This document shows, piece by piece, positions 6,572 to 14,921 of a stretch of 64,000 nucleotides of DNA. The position numbers and the translations under genes were made by a program. The notes beneath the pieces were generated by a model. The model was not told the origin of the DNA and searched no databases. It worked only from the letters and a program-made list of their open reading frames with translations. The first letter of the stretch is position 1. Each line of letters opens with the position of its first letter. The stretch lies in contig JBFMHA010000012.1 of NCBI GenBank assembly GCA_040753075.1, positions 1-64,000 of the forward strand, in the 5' to 3' direction. This stretch comes from UBA6814 sp040753075. Lineage in GTDB: Bacteria; Desulfobacterota; Desulfovibrionia; Desulfovibrionales; Desulfovibrionaceae.

Positions 6572-8773
6572 ATGATCCAAGAGGGAGAACAGAAGCATTC
6601 CCAGGAGAGAACGCTGCCATTGCGGTTGCGGCTGGACCTGTGCTCCGCCATCATCGTGCTGTTCCTGGCCGCTGTCCTGTGCCTGGCCGGGCTGCTGACC
6701 TGGTTCAACTATACGCGCAACGCGGCCGCCGCCCTGGAGATGGCCGGCGCAGTCATGTCCCAGGTGGCGGAGAAGGTCGAACTCAAGACCCGGCTCCTGG
6801 TCCAGCCCCTGCGGATGCTCGCCGACCACGCCCACATCCTGCCCGGGGCCGGCGCCGCAGCGGGCGAGGACTTCAGCCAGCCCCTGCTCCCCCTGTTCCT
6901 GGACGTCATGTCCGAGAATCCCCAGGTGTATTCCCTGTATACCGGGTACGCCAACGGCGACTTCTTCCAGGTCATCTCCCTGGTGACCCGGCCGGAGGTC
7001 GCGCCCCTGCTGGGCGCGCCCGCGGACACCCGCTTCGCCCTGCGCCGCATCAGCCATGAGGGGCGCTCCCGCACCGAAGCCTGGCGCTACCTGGACCATG
7101 CCGGCCGGCCTCTGGGCACGTCCGACGGGAAGCCTGCCCAGTACGATCCCCGGACGCGGCCCTGGTACAAGGCCGCCCTGGAGAAGGACGGCCCGGTCAT
7201 GACCGACCTCTACGTGTTCACCAGCACCCGGGACCTGGGCCTCACCCTGGCCAACCGGGTATCCGGTCACATGGCCGGGGTGTTCGGCGCGGACATGACC
7301 CTGGACTCCCTGTCGCGCTTCCTGCGCGCCGAAAGGATCGGGGCGTCCGGCTTCGCCTTCCTCTTCGACGCGGACGGCAGGCTCCTGGCCTATCCTGACC
7401 CCAAGAAGGTGGCCAAGACCGTCGCCGGCCCGGAAGGGAAGGATGCCCTGGAGCGCTCCACCGTGGAGGACCTGGGCGATCCGGCGGCCCTGGCGGTGTA
7501 CCGGGCCTTCGTGGAGAACGGGCGCGGGAGCCTGGCCCAGCGCCGCCTGGACGTGGACGGGACGCCCTACATCGTCCAGGTCCGCGCCCAGTCGGAGCTG
7601 GGATCGGGCCGGACCTACCTGGCCCTGGCCGCCCGGGTGGACGAGTTCACCGGCCCCATGGTCCGCACCCGCGACCAGAGCCTGCTCTTCGCCGCCGGGC
7701 TCCTGGCCCTGGGCATCCCGCTCATGGCCCTGGCCGTGGGCCGGGTGTCCAAGAGCCTGCGCCTGCTCGCCGCCGAGGCCGACCGCATCCGCAACCTGGA
7801 CCTGGACTCCACCGAGATGGTCCACTCCCGCATCGAGGAGGTGGCCCGGCTGGGCGACGCCGTGGCCGGCATGCGCGCGGCCCTGAACTCCTTCTCCCGC
7901 TACCTGCCCCGGTCCCTGGTCCAGCAGTTCGTCAGCTCGGGCAAGGACCCGGTCCTGGGCGGGGAGCGGCGCGAGATCACCCTGCTCTTCACCGACGTGG
8001 AGAACTTCACCCCCATCTCCGAGAACCTGGCCCCGGAAGACCTCATGACCTGCATGTCCGAGTACTTCCAGGCCGTGGGCGCGTCCATCCTGGAGACCGG
8101 CGGGACCATCGACAAGTTCATCGGCGACGCCATCATGGCCTTCTGGAACGCGCCCATCGAGTCCGAAGACCACGTGGAGCTGGCCTGCGCCGCGGCCCTG
8201 CGCCTGTCCCGTGCCTCGGAAGGCCTCAACTGCTGCCGCCTGGACGCCGGCAAGCCGGTGCTGCGCACCCGGGTGGGACTGCACATGGGCCATGCGGTGG
8301 TGGGCAACGTGGGGGCCACGGACCGCATGAACTACACCGCCCTGGGCTCCACCGTGAACCTGGCCAGCCGGCTGGAGGGCATGAACAAGTTCTACGCCAC
8401 CCGCATCCTGGTCAGCCGCGAGGTGCGGGAGCGGGCGCGCAAGAACTTCCTGTTCCGGTCCGTGGACGTGGTGGTGCCCAAGGGGGCCCGCGAGCCCCTG
8501 GCCATCTACGAGCTGGTGGGGGCCATGCCCCAGAGCCCCTACCCGGACCTGGCCGCGCCCCGGCCCATGCTGGGCTTCTGCTCGCGCTGGGAGCGGGCCA
8601 TCACCCTCTACCGCACCGTGCAGTGGGAAAAGGCCCTGGCCGAGTTCACCGCCATGCGCGAGGCCGCGCCCGAGGATACCCTGGCCTCCATGTATTGCCA
8701 GCGCACCCGGCGGCTGCTGGAGAACAAGCCGGGCAAGGACTGGAAGGCCATCCAGCGCTTCAAGTTCAAGTAA
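6572..8773 (+). CDS. Membrane sensor adenylate cyclase (dCache-HAMP-class III cyclase)
   Basis: 733 residues. First membrane helix at about 26-48, a periplasmic double-Cache ligand-binding domain (about 60-350), a second helix (LLFAAGLLALGIPLMALAVG), a HAMP-like linker, then a class III nucleotide cyclase domain (about 455-640). Metal-binding Asp residues sit in LLFTDVENF and IGDAIMAFW, and the substrate Lys in DKFIGD; the usual purine-selecting Asp of the YTxxGD motif is Ser here (YTALGSTVN), a variation seen in some bacterial cyclases. It should convert ATP to cAMP in response to an external small molecule. The start is uncertain: ATG 6572 lacks a ribosome site, and in-frame TTG 6620 follows AGGAGAG. 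It is followed after 20 nt by a bacteriohemerythrin. Confidence 0.9.
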   Translation: MIQEGEQKHSQERTLPLRLRLDLCSAIIVLFLAAVLCLAGLLTWFNYTRNAAAALEMAGAVMSQVAEKVELKTRLLVQPLRMLADHAHILPGAGAAAGEDFSQPLLPLFLDVMSENPQVYSLYTGYANGDFFQVISLVTRPEVAPLLGAPADTRFALRRISHEGRSRTEAWRYLDHAGRPLGTSDGKPAQYDPRTRPWYKAALEKDGPVMTDLYVFTSTRDLGLTLANRVSGHMAGVFGADMTLDSLSRFLRAERIGASGFAFLFDADGRLLAYPDPKKVAKTVAGPEGKDALERSTVEDLGDPAALAVYRAFVENGRGSLAQRRLDVDGTPYIVQVRAQSELGSGRTYLALAARVDEFTGPMVRTRDQSLLFAAGLLALGIPLMALAVGRVSKSLRLLAAEADRIRNLDLDSTEMVHSRIEEVARLGDAVAGMRAALNSFSRYLPRSLVQQFVSSGKDPVLGGERREITLLFTDVENFTPISENLAPEDLMTCMSEYFQAVGASILETGGTIDKFIGDAIMAFWNAPIESEDHVELACAAALRLSRASEGLNCCRLDAGKPVLRTRVGLHMGHAVVGNVGATDRMNYTALGSTVNLASRLEGMNKFYATRILVSREVRERARKNFLFRSVDVVVPKGAREPLAIYELVGAMPQSPYPDLAAPRPMLGFCSRWERAITLYRTVQWEKALAEFTAMREAAPEDTLASMYCQRTRRLLENKPGKDWKAIQRFKFK

Positions 8774-8793
8774 CCGCTAGCACGGGAGGCGCC

Positions 8794-9192
8794 ATGCTGA
8801 CCTGGAACGATGCGACCATGTCCGTGGGAATCGACGAGGTGGACGCCCAGCACAAGACCCTGCTGGAGTTGACCAACGACACCGAGGCCGCGGTGGCCGC
8901 GGGCGTCACTCGCGAACAGGCGGCCCAAGCCCTGCAGCGGCTGTGCGACTACGTGGTGGAGCACTTCGCCACGGAAGAGGCGCTCATGGACCCGGACGCC
9001 TATCCCGAGTACGACCAGCACATGACCGAGCACATGGAGTGCACCAACCTGGCCCTGGACTTCCTGCAGGCCGTGAACGAGGGCAAGGACGTGGACCTGA
9101 AGGCGTTCCTGGACTTCGCCCAGAACTGGATCAAGGACCACATCCTGGGCACGGACCAGACCCTGGGCCGGTTCGTGGCGCGCAAGGCATGA
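8794..9192 (+). CDS. Bacteriohemerythrin (non-heme di-iron O2-binding protein)
   Basis: 132 residues, the normal length for a single hemerythrin domain. The di-iron ligands are all visible: His in DAQHKTLLELTND, HFATEE (His and Glu), YDQHMTEHM (two His) and the closing KDHILGTD (His and Asp). Such proteins bind O2 reversibly and in microaerotolerant anaerobes are thought to buffer or sense oxygen. ATG 8794 follows GGGAGG. The gene lies 20 nt behind the cyclase and ends at a strong terminator, so the pair probably forms a short operon. Confidence 0.95.
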   Translation: MLTWNDATMSVGIDEVDAQHKTLLELTNDTEAAVAAGVTREQAAQALQRLCDYVVEHFATEEALMDPDAYPEYDQHMTEHMECTNLALDFLQAVNEGKDVDLKAFLDFAQNWIKDHILGTDQTLGRFVARKA

Positions 9193-9204
9193 CCCGCCGG
9201 AAAC

Positions 9205-9236
9205 GCAAAGGGCCGGGATCGCTCCCGGCCCTTTGC
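9205..9236 (+). terminator. Terminator between bacteriohemerythrin and lepB
   Basis: Perfect 14-bp inverted repeat (9205-9218 with 9223-9236, loop TCGC) just past the bacteriohemerythrin stop and before the convergent lepB end. The stem carries A and T runs at its base and is followed by TTTC, so it could stop transcription from both sides. Confidence 0.8.
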
Positions 9237-9255
9237 TTTCGCGGCGTCCCCGCCC

Positions 9256-9855
9256 TCAGCGCACCAGGTCGCCCAGGCGGCTCCAGCGGACGTCGAACAG
9301 GGACTGCCAGGACCAGTAGATGATCCAGGCCTTGCCCACGATGGCGCCCTGGTCCACGAAGCCCCAGTAGCGGGAGTCGTGGGAGTTGTTGCGGTTGTCG
9401 CCCAGGGTGAAGTACTTGCCCTCGGGCACGGTGATGGGACCGAACTCGGCCAGGTGCATGCCGAAGCTCTTGGGCGGCAGATTGGCCAGGTACGGCTCGT
9501 CCACCTTCTCCCCGTTGCGCCACAGCGCCCCGCCCCGCAGCTCGATGGTGTCCCCGGGCAGGCCGACGACCCTCTTGATGAAGTCCTTGGAGGGGTCCTC
9601 GGGATACTCGAACACGATGATGTCCTGGAAATGGGGCGAGGACACCGGGACGAGGGTGCGGCCGGTGAAGGGGATCTTGATGCCGTAGATGAACTTGTTC
9701 ACCAGCAGGTGGTCGCCCACCTGCAGGGTCTGGAGCATGGACTCCGAGGGGATCTTGAAGGCCTGCACCACGAAGGTGCGGATGAACAGGGCCAGGACCA
9801 GGGCGATGATGAGCGCCTCGGCGTATTCCTTGACCATTTTGACCGTAGGATTCAT
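9256..9855 (-). CDS. lepB: Signal peptidase I
   Basis: 199 residues. One N-terminal membrane helix (EALIIALVLALFIRTFVV) anchors the protein with its catalytic domain outside the membrane. The catalytic Ser is in IPSESMLQTL and the general-base Lys in FIKRVVGLPGD; the later GDNRNNSHDSRYWG box is also intact. It removes signal peptides from exported preproteins. The start at ATG 9855 gives the standard short N-terminus. It lies 53 nt behind lepA on the same strand, a common arrangement, and the two are probably one operon. Confidence 0.97.
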   Translation of the reverse strand: MNPTVKMVKEYAEALIIALVLALFIRTFVVQAFKIPSESMLQTLQVGDHLLVNKFIYGIKIPFTGRTLVPVSSPHFQDIIVFEYPEDPSKDFIKRVVGLPGDTIELRGGALWRNGEKVDEPYLANLPPKSFGMHLAEFGPITVPEGKYFTLGDNRNNSHDSRYWGFVDQGAIVGKAWIIYWSWQSLFDVRWSRLGDLVR

Positions 9856-9908
9856 GGGTGCCTCGAATCGCCCCGGGGCCGGGGCGCAGTGCGTCTGGGG
9901 ATGGCGGC

Positions 9909-11714
9909 CTAGTCGTCTCCGGCCTTGAGCGCCGCGAGGAAGGCTTCCTGGGGAATCTCCACGTTGCCCATCTTCTTCATGCGCTTCTTGCCTTCCTTCT
10001 GCTTCTCCAACAGCTTGCGCTTGCGGGTGATGTCGCCGCCGTAGCACTTGGCGGTCACGTCCTTGCGCAGGGGGGCCACCCGCTCCCGGGCGATGATCTT
10101 GTTGCCGATGGCCGCCTGGAGCACCACCTCGAAAAGCTGGCGGGGGATGGCGCGCTTGAGCTTGAGAGCCACGTTCCGGCCGTGGTGCGCGGCGCGCTCC
10201 CGGTGCACGATGATGGAGAGCGCGTCCACCGGGTCGCCGTTGATGAGCATGTCCAGCTTCACCAGGTCCGCCTCGCGGAACTCGATGAACTCGTAGTCCA
10301 GGGAGGCGTAGCCCCGGGTCACGGACTTGAGCTTGTCGAAGAAGTCGAACACGATCTCGGCGAAGGGGGCCTCGTAGGTGATGGTCACCCGGGTGGAGGT
10401 GAGGTAGCGCATGTCCTTCTGGATGCCGCGCTTCTCCTCGCAGAGCTTGATGACGTTGCCCACGTACTCGTTGGGGGTGTGGATCTCCATGCGCACGTAG
10501 GGCTCGGCCATGGCCGCCACCTCGGTGACCGGGGGCAGCTTGGCCGGATTGTCGATGAACCGGGTCTCGCCCTTGACCGTGGCGACCCTGTAGATCACCG
10601 AGGGCGCGGTGGCGATGAGGTTGGCCGAGAACTCCCGCTCCAGCCGCTCCTGGATGATCTCCATGTGCAGGAGGCCCAGGAACCCGGCCCGGAAGCCGAA
10701 GCCCAGGGCCTGGGACGTCTCGGGCTCGAAGGTGAAGGCCGCGTCGTTGAGCTGGAGCTTCTCCAGGGCGGCCTTGAGCGGCTCGTACTCCGCGGGCTCC
10801 ACCGGGTACAGGCCGGAGAAGACCATGGGCTTGATCTTCTTGAAGCCCGGGAAGGGCTTGTCCGTGGGATTCCGCGGGGTGGTGATGGTGTCGCCCACCG
10901 GCGCGTCGGTGAGATCCTTCATGGACGCGCACAGGAAGCCCACCTCGCCCGGGCCCAGGGCCTTCACTTCCTTGGCGTCGGGCGAGAACACGCCGAGCTT
11001 GGTGACCTCGAACTCCCGCTTGGTGGTGAAGATCTGGATCTTCTGGCCCAGGGTCAGGGCGCCGTCCAGCATGCGGAAGAGCACCACCACGCCCTGGTAG
11101 GAGTCGTACCAGGAGTCGAAGATCAGCGCGCGCAGCGGCGCGCCGGGATCTCCCTCGGGCGGGGGCAGCTTGGCCACGATGGCCTCCAGCACCTCGTCCA
11201 CGCCCATGCCGGTCTTGGCCGACACGGACAGGGCGCTGTCCGCGGGCAGGCCGATGATCTCCTCGATCTCCTGGGCCACCCGGTCCGGGTCCGCGCTGGG
11301 CAGGTCGATCTTGTTCAGGACCGGGATGATCTCCAGGTTGTGGTCCAGGGCCAGGTAGACGTTGGCCAGCGTCTGGGCCTCCACGCCCTGGGTGGAGTCC
11401 ACCACCAGGAGCGCGCCCTCGCACGCGGCCAGGGAGCGCGAGACCTCGTAGGAGAAGTCCACGTGCCCCGGGGTGTCGATGAGGTTCAGGACGTATTCCC
11501 TGCCGTCCCTGGCCTTGTACGGGATGCGCACGGTCTGGGCCTTGATGGTGATGCCCCGCTCCCGCTCCAGCTCCAGGCGGTCCAGGTACTGCTCCCGGCG
11601 CTCCCGCGCGGAGAGCACGCCGGTCAGCTCCAAAACCCGGTCGGCCAAGGTGGACTTGCCGTGGTCGATGTGGGCTATGATACTGAAATTACGTATATTT
11701 TCTTGTCTGCTCAT
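9909..11714 (-). CDS. lepA: Elongation factor 4 (LepA), ribosome back-translocase GTPase
   Basis: 601 residues, the family length. GTPase motifs: G1 AHIDHGKST, G3 DTPGH, G4 NKID; then domain II, the EF-G-like domains and the LepA-specific C-terminal domain ending near KRMKKMGNVEIP. It acts on stalled or mistranslocated ribosomes. ATG 11714 (MSRQENIRNF) gives the conserved N-terminus; an in-frame GTG at 11729 would add five residues. It heads the lepA-lepB pair and is divergent from the LytTR gene at 11919. Confidence 0.97.
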   Translation of the reverse strand: MSRQENIRNFSIIAHIDHGKSTLADRVLELTGVLSARERREQYLDRLELERERGITIKAQTVRIPYKARDGREYVLNLIDTPGHVDFSYEVSRSLAACEGALLVVDSTQGVEAQTLANVYLALDHNLEIIPVLNKIDLPSADPDRVAQEIEEIIGLPADSALSVSAKTGMGVDEVLEAIVAKLPPPEGDPGAPLRALIFDSWYDSYQGVVVLFRMLDGALTLGQKIQIFTTKREFEVTKLGVFSPDAKEVKALGPGEVGFLCASMKDLTDAPVGDTITTPRNPTDKPFPGFKKIKPMVFSGLYPVEPAEYEPLKAALEKLQLNDAAFTFEPETSQALGFGFRAGFLGLLHMEIIQERLEREFSANLIATAPSVIYRVATVKGETRFIDNPAKLPPVTEVAAMAEPYVRMEIHTPNEYVGNVIKLCEEKRGIQKDMRYLTSTRVTITYEAPFAEIVFDFFDKLKSVTRGYASLDYEFIEFREADLVKLDMLINGDPVDALSIIVHRERAAHHGRNVALKLKRAIPRQLFEVVLQAAIGNKIIARERVAPLRKDVTAKCYGGDITRKRKLLEKQKEGKKRMKKMGNVEIPQEAFLAALKAGDD

Positions 11715-11830
11715 GGTCTTCGGAGGCACCTCTCCCTACGCCCGAAAACCGGGCGCGCGCCCTTCTTACGGCATTCGCCTGGGGAAGTCCAATGCAGGGA
11801 AACGTCTCGAAAAGGCCATTCTTTCCCCTT

Positions 11831-11858
11831 TTGATATTACGCAGTTTCCTGCTATAGG
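11831..11858 (+). promoter_or_regulatory. Likely sigma-70 promoter for the LytTR regulator gene
   Basis: TTGATA (11831-11836), 16-nt spacer, TATAGG (11853-11858), about 60 nt upstream of the start at 11919 in the lepA/LytTR divergent region. The local sequence is clearly more A/T-rich than its surroundings. Confidence 0.5.
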
Positions 11859-11918
11859 GGCCTACCGGGTCGGGGACGGAATCCCCTTCGCCCCCCGCTG
11901 CGCCCGGCTCCACACGCC

Positions 11919-12785
11919 ATGGCCAAGCTCAACACCCTCATCCTCCACCCCGACGCCGCGGTGCGCCAGGCGCTGCGCGACCGGCTGGCGGAGGTGCCGT
12001 TCCTCAAGGTCCTGGGCGAGGCGGCCACCGGATTCGAGGCCCTGGAGATCATGGAGCACATCAGCTACGGGGTCATCTTCCTGGGCTGCGACCTGCCCGC
12101 CGGGGTCTCCGGGTTCGAACTGGCCCAGATGCTGGCCGGCCGCAAGCAGAAGCCGGCCCTGGTGTTCATCTCCGCGGACGAGGCCCGGGCCTTCACCGCC
12201 TTCGAGCTGGGGGCCACGGACTACCTGCTGTGGCCCTTCACCCCGGAGCGCCTGAACCGCACCCTGGACCGCCTGAACGTGTTCAAGGCCCACTTCAAGG
12301 AGATCCCGGCCCCCAGCGCGGGCTGGCATCCGGCCGCGGACATCGCCGAGGAGGAGACCCTCTCCCTGCCCCTGGAGGAGGAAGAGGAGGAGCGGTTCAT
12401 GAAGGCCCTGTCCAGCGCCTGGGAGCAGTCCGGCCAGGCCAGGCCGCTGGACATCGAGAAGCTGCCCATCAGCCTGGACGGCCGCACCATCCTCATCCCG
12501 TACACCCAGATCATCTTTGTCGAGGCCTACGAGGACTATTCCTACGTGCACACCGCGGGGCAGAAGTTCCTCACCTCCTACCGCCTGAAGAACCTGGAGG
12601 AGCGCCTGCGGCCCTACCGGTTCTTCAGGGTGCACCGCAAGTTCCTGGTGAACCTGGACATGGTGACCGAAATCGCCAGCCTGCCCGGGTCCAACTTCAT
12701 GCTGCGCACCACGGGCAAGACCCGCATCGAACTGCCCATCAGCCGCCGCCGCATCGGCGAACTCAAGGCCATCCTGGGGCTCTAG
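11919..12785 (+). CDS. LytTR-family DNA-binding regulator with a degenerate receiver domain
   Basis: 288 residues. An N-terminal CheY-like receiver fold (about 3-120), an acidic linker (about 140-160, a run of Glu) and a C-terminal LytTR DNA-binding domain (about 180-288; IIFVEAYEDYSYVHT and RFFRVHRKFLVNLDMV are characteristic). The receiver lacks its phosphorylation chemistry: the acidic pair is His10-Pro11, the phospho-acceptor Asp is Gly56 in VIFLGCDLP, and the conserved Lys is Trp105 in DYLLWPF. Only the Ser/Thr position (Ser85) is kept. Regulation by another ligand or partner is therefore likely. No histidine kinase is adjacent. The next gene downstream is acetyl-CoA synthetase, a possible but unproven target. 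Confidence 0.9.
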   Translation: MAKLNTLILHPDAAVRQALRDRLAEVPFLKVLGEAATGFEALEIMEHISYGVIFLGCDLPAGVSGFELAQMLAGRKQKPALVFISADEARAFTAFELGATDYLLWPFTPERLNRTLDRLNVFKAHFKEIPAPSAGWHPAADIAEEETLSLPLEEEEEERFMKALSSAWEQSGQARPLDIEKLPISLDGRTILIPYTQIIFVEAYEDYSYVHTAGQKFLTSYRLKNLEERLRPYRFFRVHRKFLVNLDMVTEIASLPGSNFMLRTTGKTRIELPISRRRIGELKAILGL

Positions 12786-12916
12786 CATGCCGGCCGCCGC
12801 ACTGCCTCCGCTATCCGCCGTTCAACGCGCCCCTCGCGCCTTTCCCCGAATTTCCCTCGCAGCTTGCCCGGCGTGTGCTACCACGGTATCCGCACCCCCG
12901 GCCAAGGAGAAGGCAC

Positions 12917-14848
12917 ATGGACAACTCCGGCGCCCTTGACGCCCTCTTGCAGGAAGAGCGGGTCTTCCGTCCCCTGCCCCAGCTGGTCATCGAGGCCAAC
13001 GTCAATCCCCAGGAACTGGCGGCGCACTACAGGGCCGCGGACGAGGACTTCCTCGCCTACTGGGAGGACGCAGCCCACGAGCTGGACTGGTTCAAGATGT
13101 GGGAGAAGGTCCTGGACGACTCCCAGGCCCCCTTCTACAAGTGGTTCCCCGGGGCCAAGTGCAACATCGTGTACAACGCCCTGGACCGCCACATCGAGAC
13201 CGTGAGCAAGAACAAGCTGGCCCTCATCTGGGAGGGCGAGCCCGGGGACTCGCGCAAGTACACCTACTACGAGCTCTACCGCGCGGTGAACCGCTTCGCC
13301 AACGCCCTGCGCTCCCTGGGGGTGAAGAAGGGCGACCGGATCGTCATCTACCTGCCGCTCCTGCCCGAAACCCTCATCTCCATGCTGGCCGCGGCCAAGA
13401 TCGGGGCCATCCATTCCCTGGTCTACGGCGGCTTCTCGGCCAAGGTCCTGCGCGAGCGCATCAACAACTGCCAGGCCAAGCTGGTGGTCACCTGCGACGG
13501 CTTCTACCGCAACGGCCAGCCGGTGAACCTCAAGAACACCGTGGACGAGGCCCTGGAAGGGGCCTGCGCCGAGTGCGTGGACAGCGTGGTGGTGGTGCAC
13601 CGGGCTGGCGTGGACATCGAGATGAACGAGCCGCGCGACCTCTGGTACGAGGACCTGGTGCGCCAGGAGCGCGCCGACGCCACCACCGAGGTCATGGACG
13701 CCGCGGACCCGCTGTTCCTGCTCTACACCTCGGGCACCACGGGCAAGCCCAAGGGCATCGTGCACACCCACGCCGGATACATGGTGGGCGTGCACCGCAC
13801 CCTGAACTGGGTCTTCGACATCAAGCCCACGGACATCTTCTGGTGCACCGCGGACACCGGGTGGATCACCGGCCACTCCTACGTGGTCTACGGCCCGCTC
13901 ATGGCCGGCACCACCGTGGTCATGTACGAGGGCCATCCCCTCTACCCCCAGGCCGACCGGCTGTGGAACATCGTGGACCGCTACGGGGTGACCATCCTCT
14001 ACACCGCGCCCACCCTCATCCGCATGCTCATGCGCTTCGGCGTGCAGTACGTGCGCAAGCACGACCTCTCCACCCTGCGCCTGCTGGGCAGCGTGGGCGA
14101 GTGCATCAGCCCCGAGACCTGGGTGTGGTTCTACAAGAACATCGGCCGCTCCGAGTGCCCGGTGCTGGACACCTGGTGGCAGACCGAGACCGGCATGATG
14201 ATGATCTCGCCTCTGCCCATCTCCCTGCTCAAGCCCGGCTCGGTGAACAAGCCCCTGCCCGGCGTCACGGCGGACATCCGGGACTCCAACGGCGAGCCCG
14301 TGCCGCCCGGGAAGGGCGGGCTCCTGGTCCTCACCAAGCCCTGGCCGGCCATGATGACCACCCTGTGGGAGGACCCGGACGGGTACAAGGCCCAGTACTG
14401 GGAGCGGATGCCCGGCGGGGTCTACTACGCCGGGGACGTGGCCCGGCGGGACGAGGACGGCTACATCTGGATCCAGGGCCGGGCCGACGACGTGCTGAAC
14501 ATCGCGGGCCACCGCATCGGCAACGCGGAGATGGAGAGCGGCCTGAACGCCCACAAGTGGGTCATCGAGAGCGCGGTCGTCGGCGTGCCCGACGCCATCA
14601 AGGGCGAGGTGGCCAAGGCCTTCGTGGTGCTCAAGGACGGCTGGCGCGAGGAGTACGACTCGGCCGAGGAGCTCATCAAGCACCTCAAGACCCACATCCG
14701 CAAGGAGCTGGGACCGGTGGCGGTCATCAAGAGCATCGAGTTCAAGCCCGACCTCCCCAAGACCCGCAGCGGCAAGATCGTCCGCCGCATCCTCAAGGCC
14801 CAGGAGCTGGGCCAGGACGTGGGGGACACCAGCACGCTGGAGGACTAG
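12917..14848 (+). CDS. acs: Acetyl-coenzyme A synthetase (AMP-forming)
   Basis: 643 residues, family length. It activates acetate to acetyl-AMP and then acetyl-CoA in the cytoplasm. The ATP/AMP signature is YTSGTTGKPKGIVHTHAGY near residue 270, the WWQTETG motif is present, and the C-terminal catalytic Lys sits in KTRSGKIVRRIL, which is also the site of regulatory acetylation in characterised Acs enzymes. ATG 12917 follows AAGGAGAAGG. The gene is preceded by 131 nt after the LytTR regulator and closed by a strong hairpin at 14868, so it is transcribed alone or with the regulator gene. Confidence 0.96.
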   Translation: MDNSGALDALLQEERVFRPLPQLVIEANVNPQELAAHYRAADEDFLAYWEDAAHELDWFKMWEKVLDDSQAPFYKWFPGAKCNIVYNALDRHIETVSKNKLALIWEGEPGDSRKYTYYELYRAVNRFANALRSLGVKKGDRIVIYLPLLPETLISMLAAAKIGAIHSLVYGGFSAKVLRERINNCQAKLVVTCDGFYRNGQPVNLKNTVDEALEGACAECVDSVVVVHRAGVDIEMNEPRDLWYEDLVRQERADATTEVMDAADPLFLLYTSGTTGKPKGIVHTHAGYMVGVHRTLNWVFDIKPTDIFWCTADTGWITGHSYVVYGPLMAGTTVVMYEGHPLYPQADRLWNIVDRYGVTILYTAPTLIRMLMRFGVQYVRKHDLSTLRLLGSVGECISPETWVWFYKNIGRSECPVLDTWWQTETGMMMISPLPISLLKPGSVNKPLPGVTADIRDSNGEPVPPGKGGLLVLTKPWPAMMTTLWEDPDGYKAQYWERMPGGVYYAGDVARRDEDGYIWIQGRADDVLNIAGHRIGNAEMESGLNAHKWVIESAVVGVPDAIKGEVAKAFVVLKDGWREEYDSAEELIKHLKTHIRKELGPVAVIKSIEFKPDLPKTRSGKIVRRILKAQELGQDVGDTSTLED

Positions 14849-14867
14849 CCCCCCGCGCGAAGTCTTC

Positions 14868-14893
14868 AGGCCGCGGCCTCCGGGCCGCGGCCT
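14868..14893 (+). terminator. Terminator after acs
   Basis: Perfect 11-bp inverted repeat (14868-14878 with 14883-14893, loop TCCG), followed by TTCTC, 20 nt past the acs stop codon. Confidence 0.75.
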
Positions 14894-14921
14894 TTCTCGT
14901 GCGCCGCCAGGAGGATGGATC

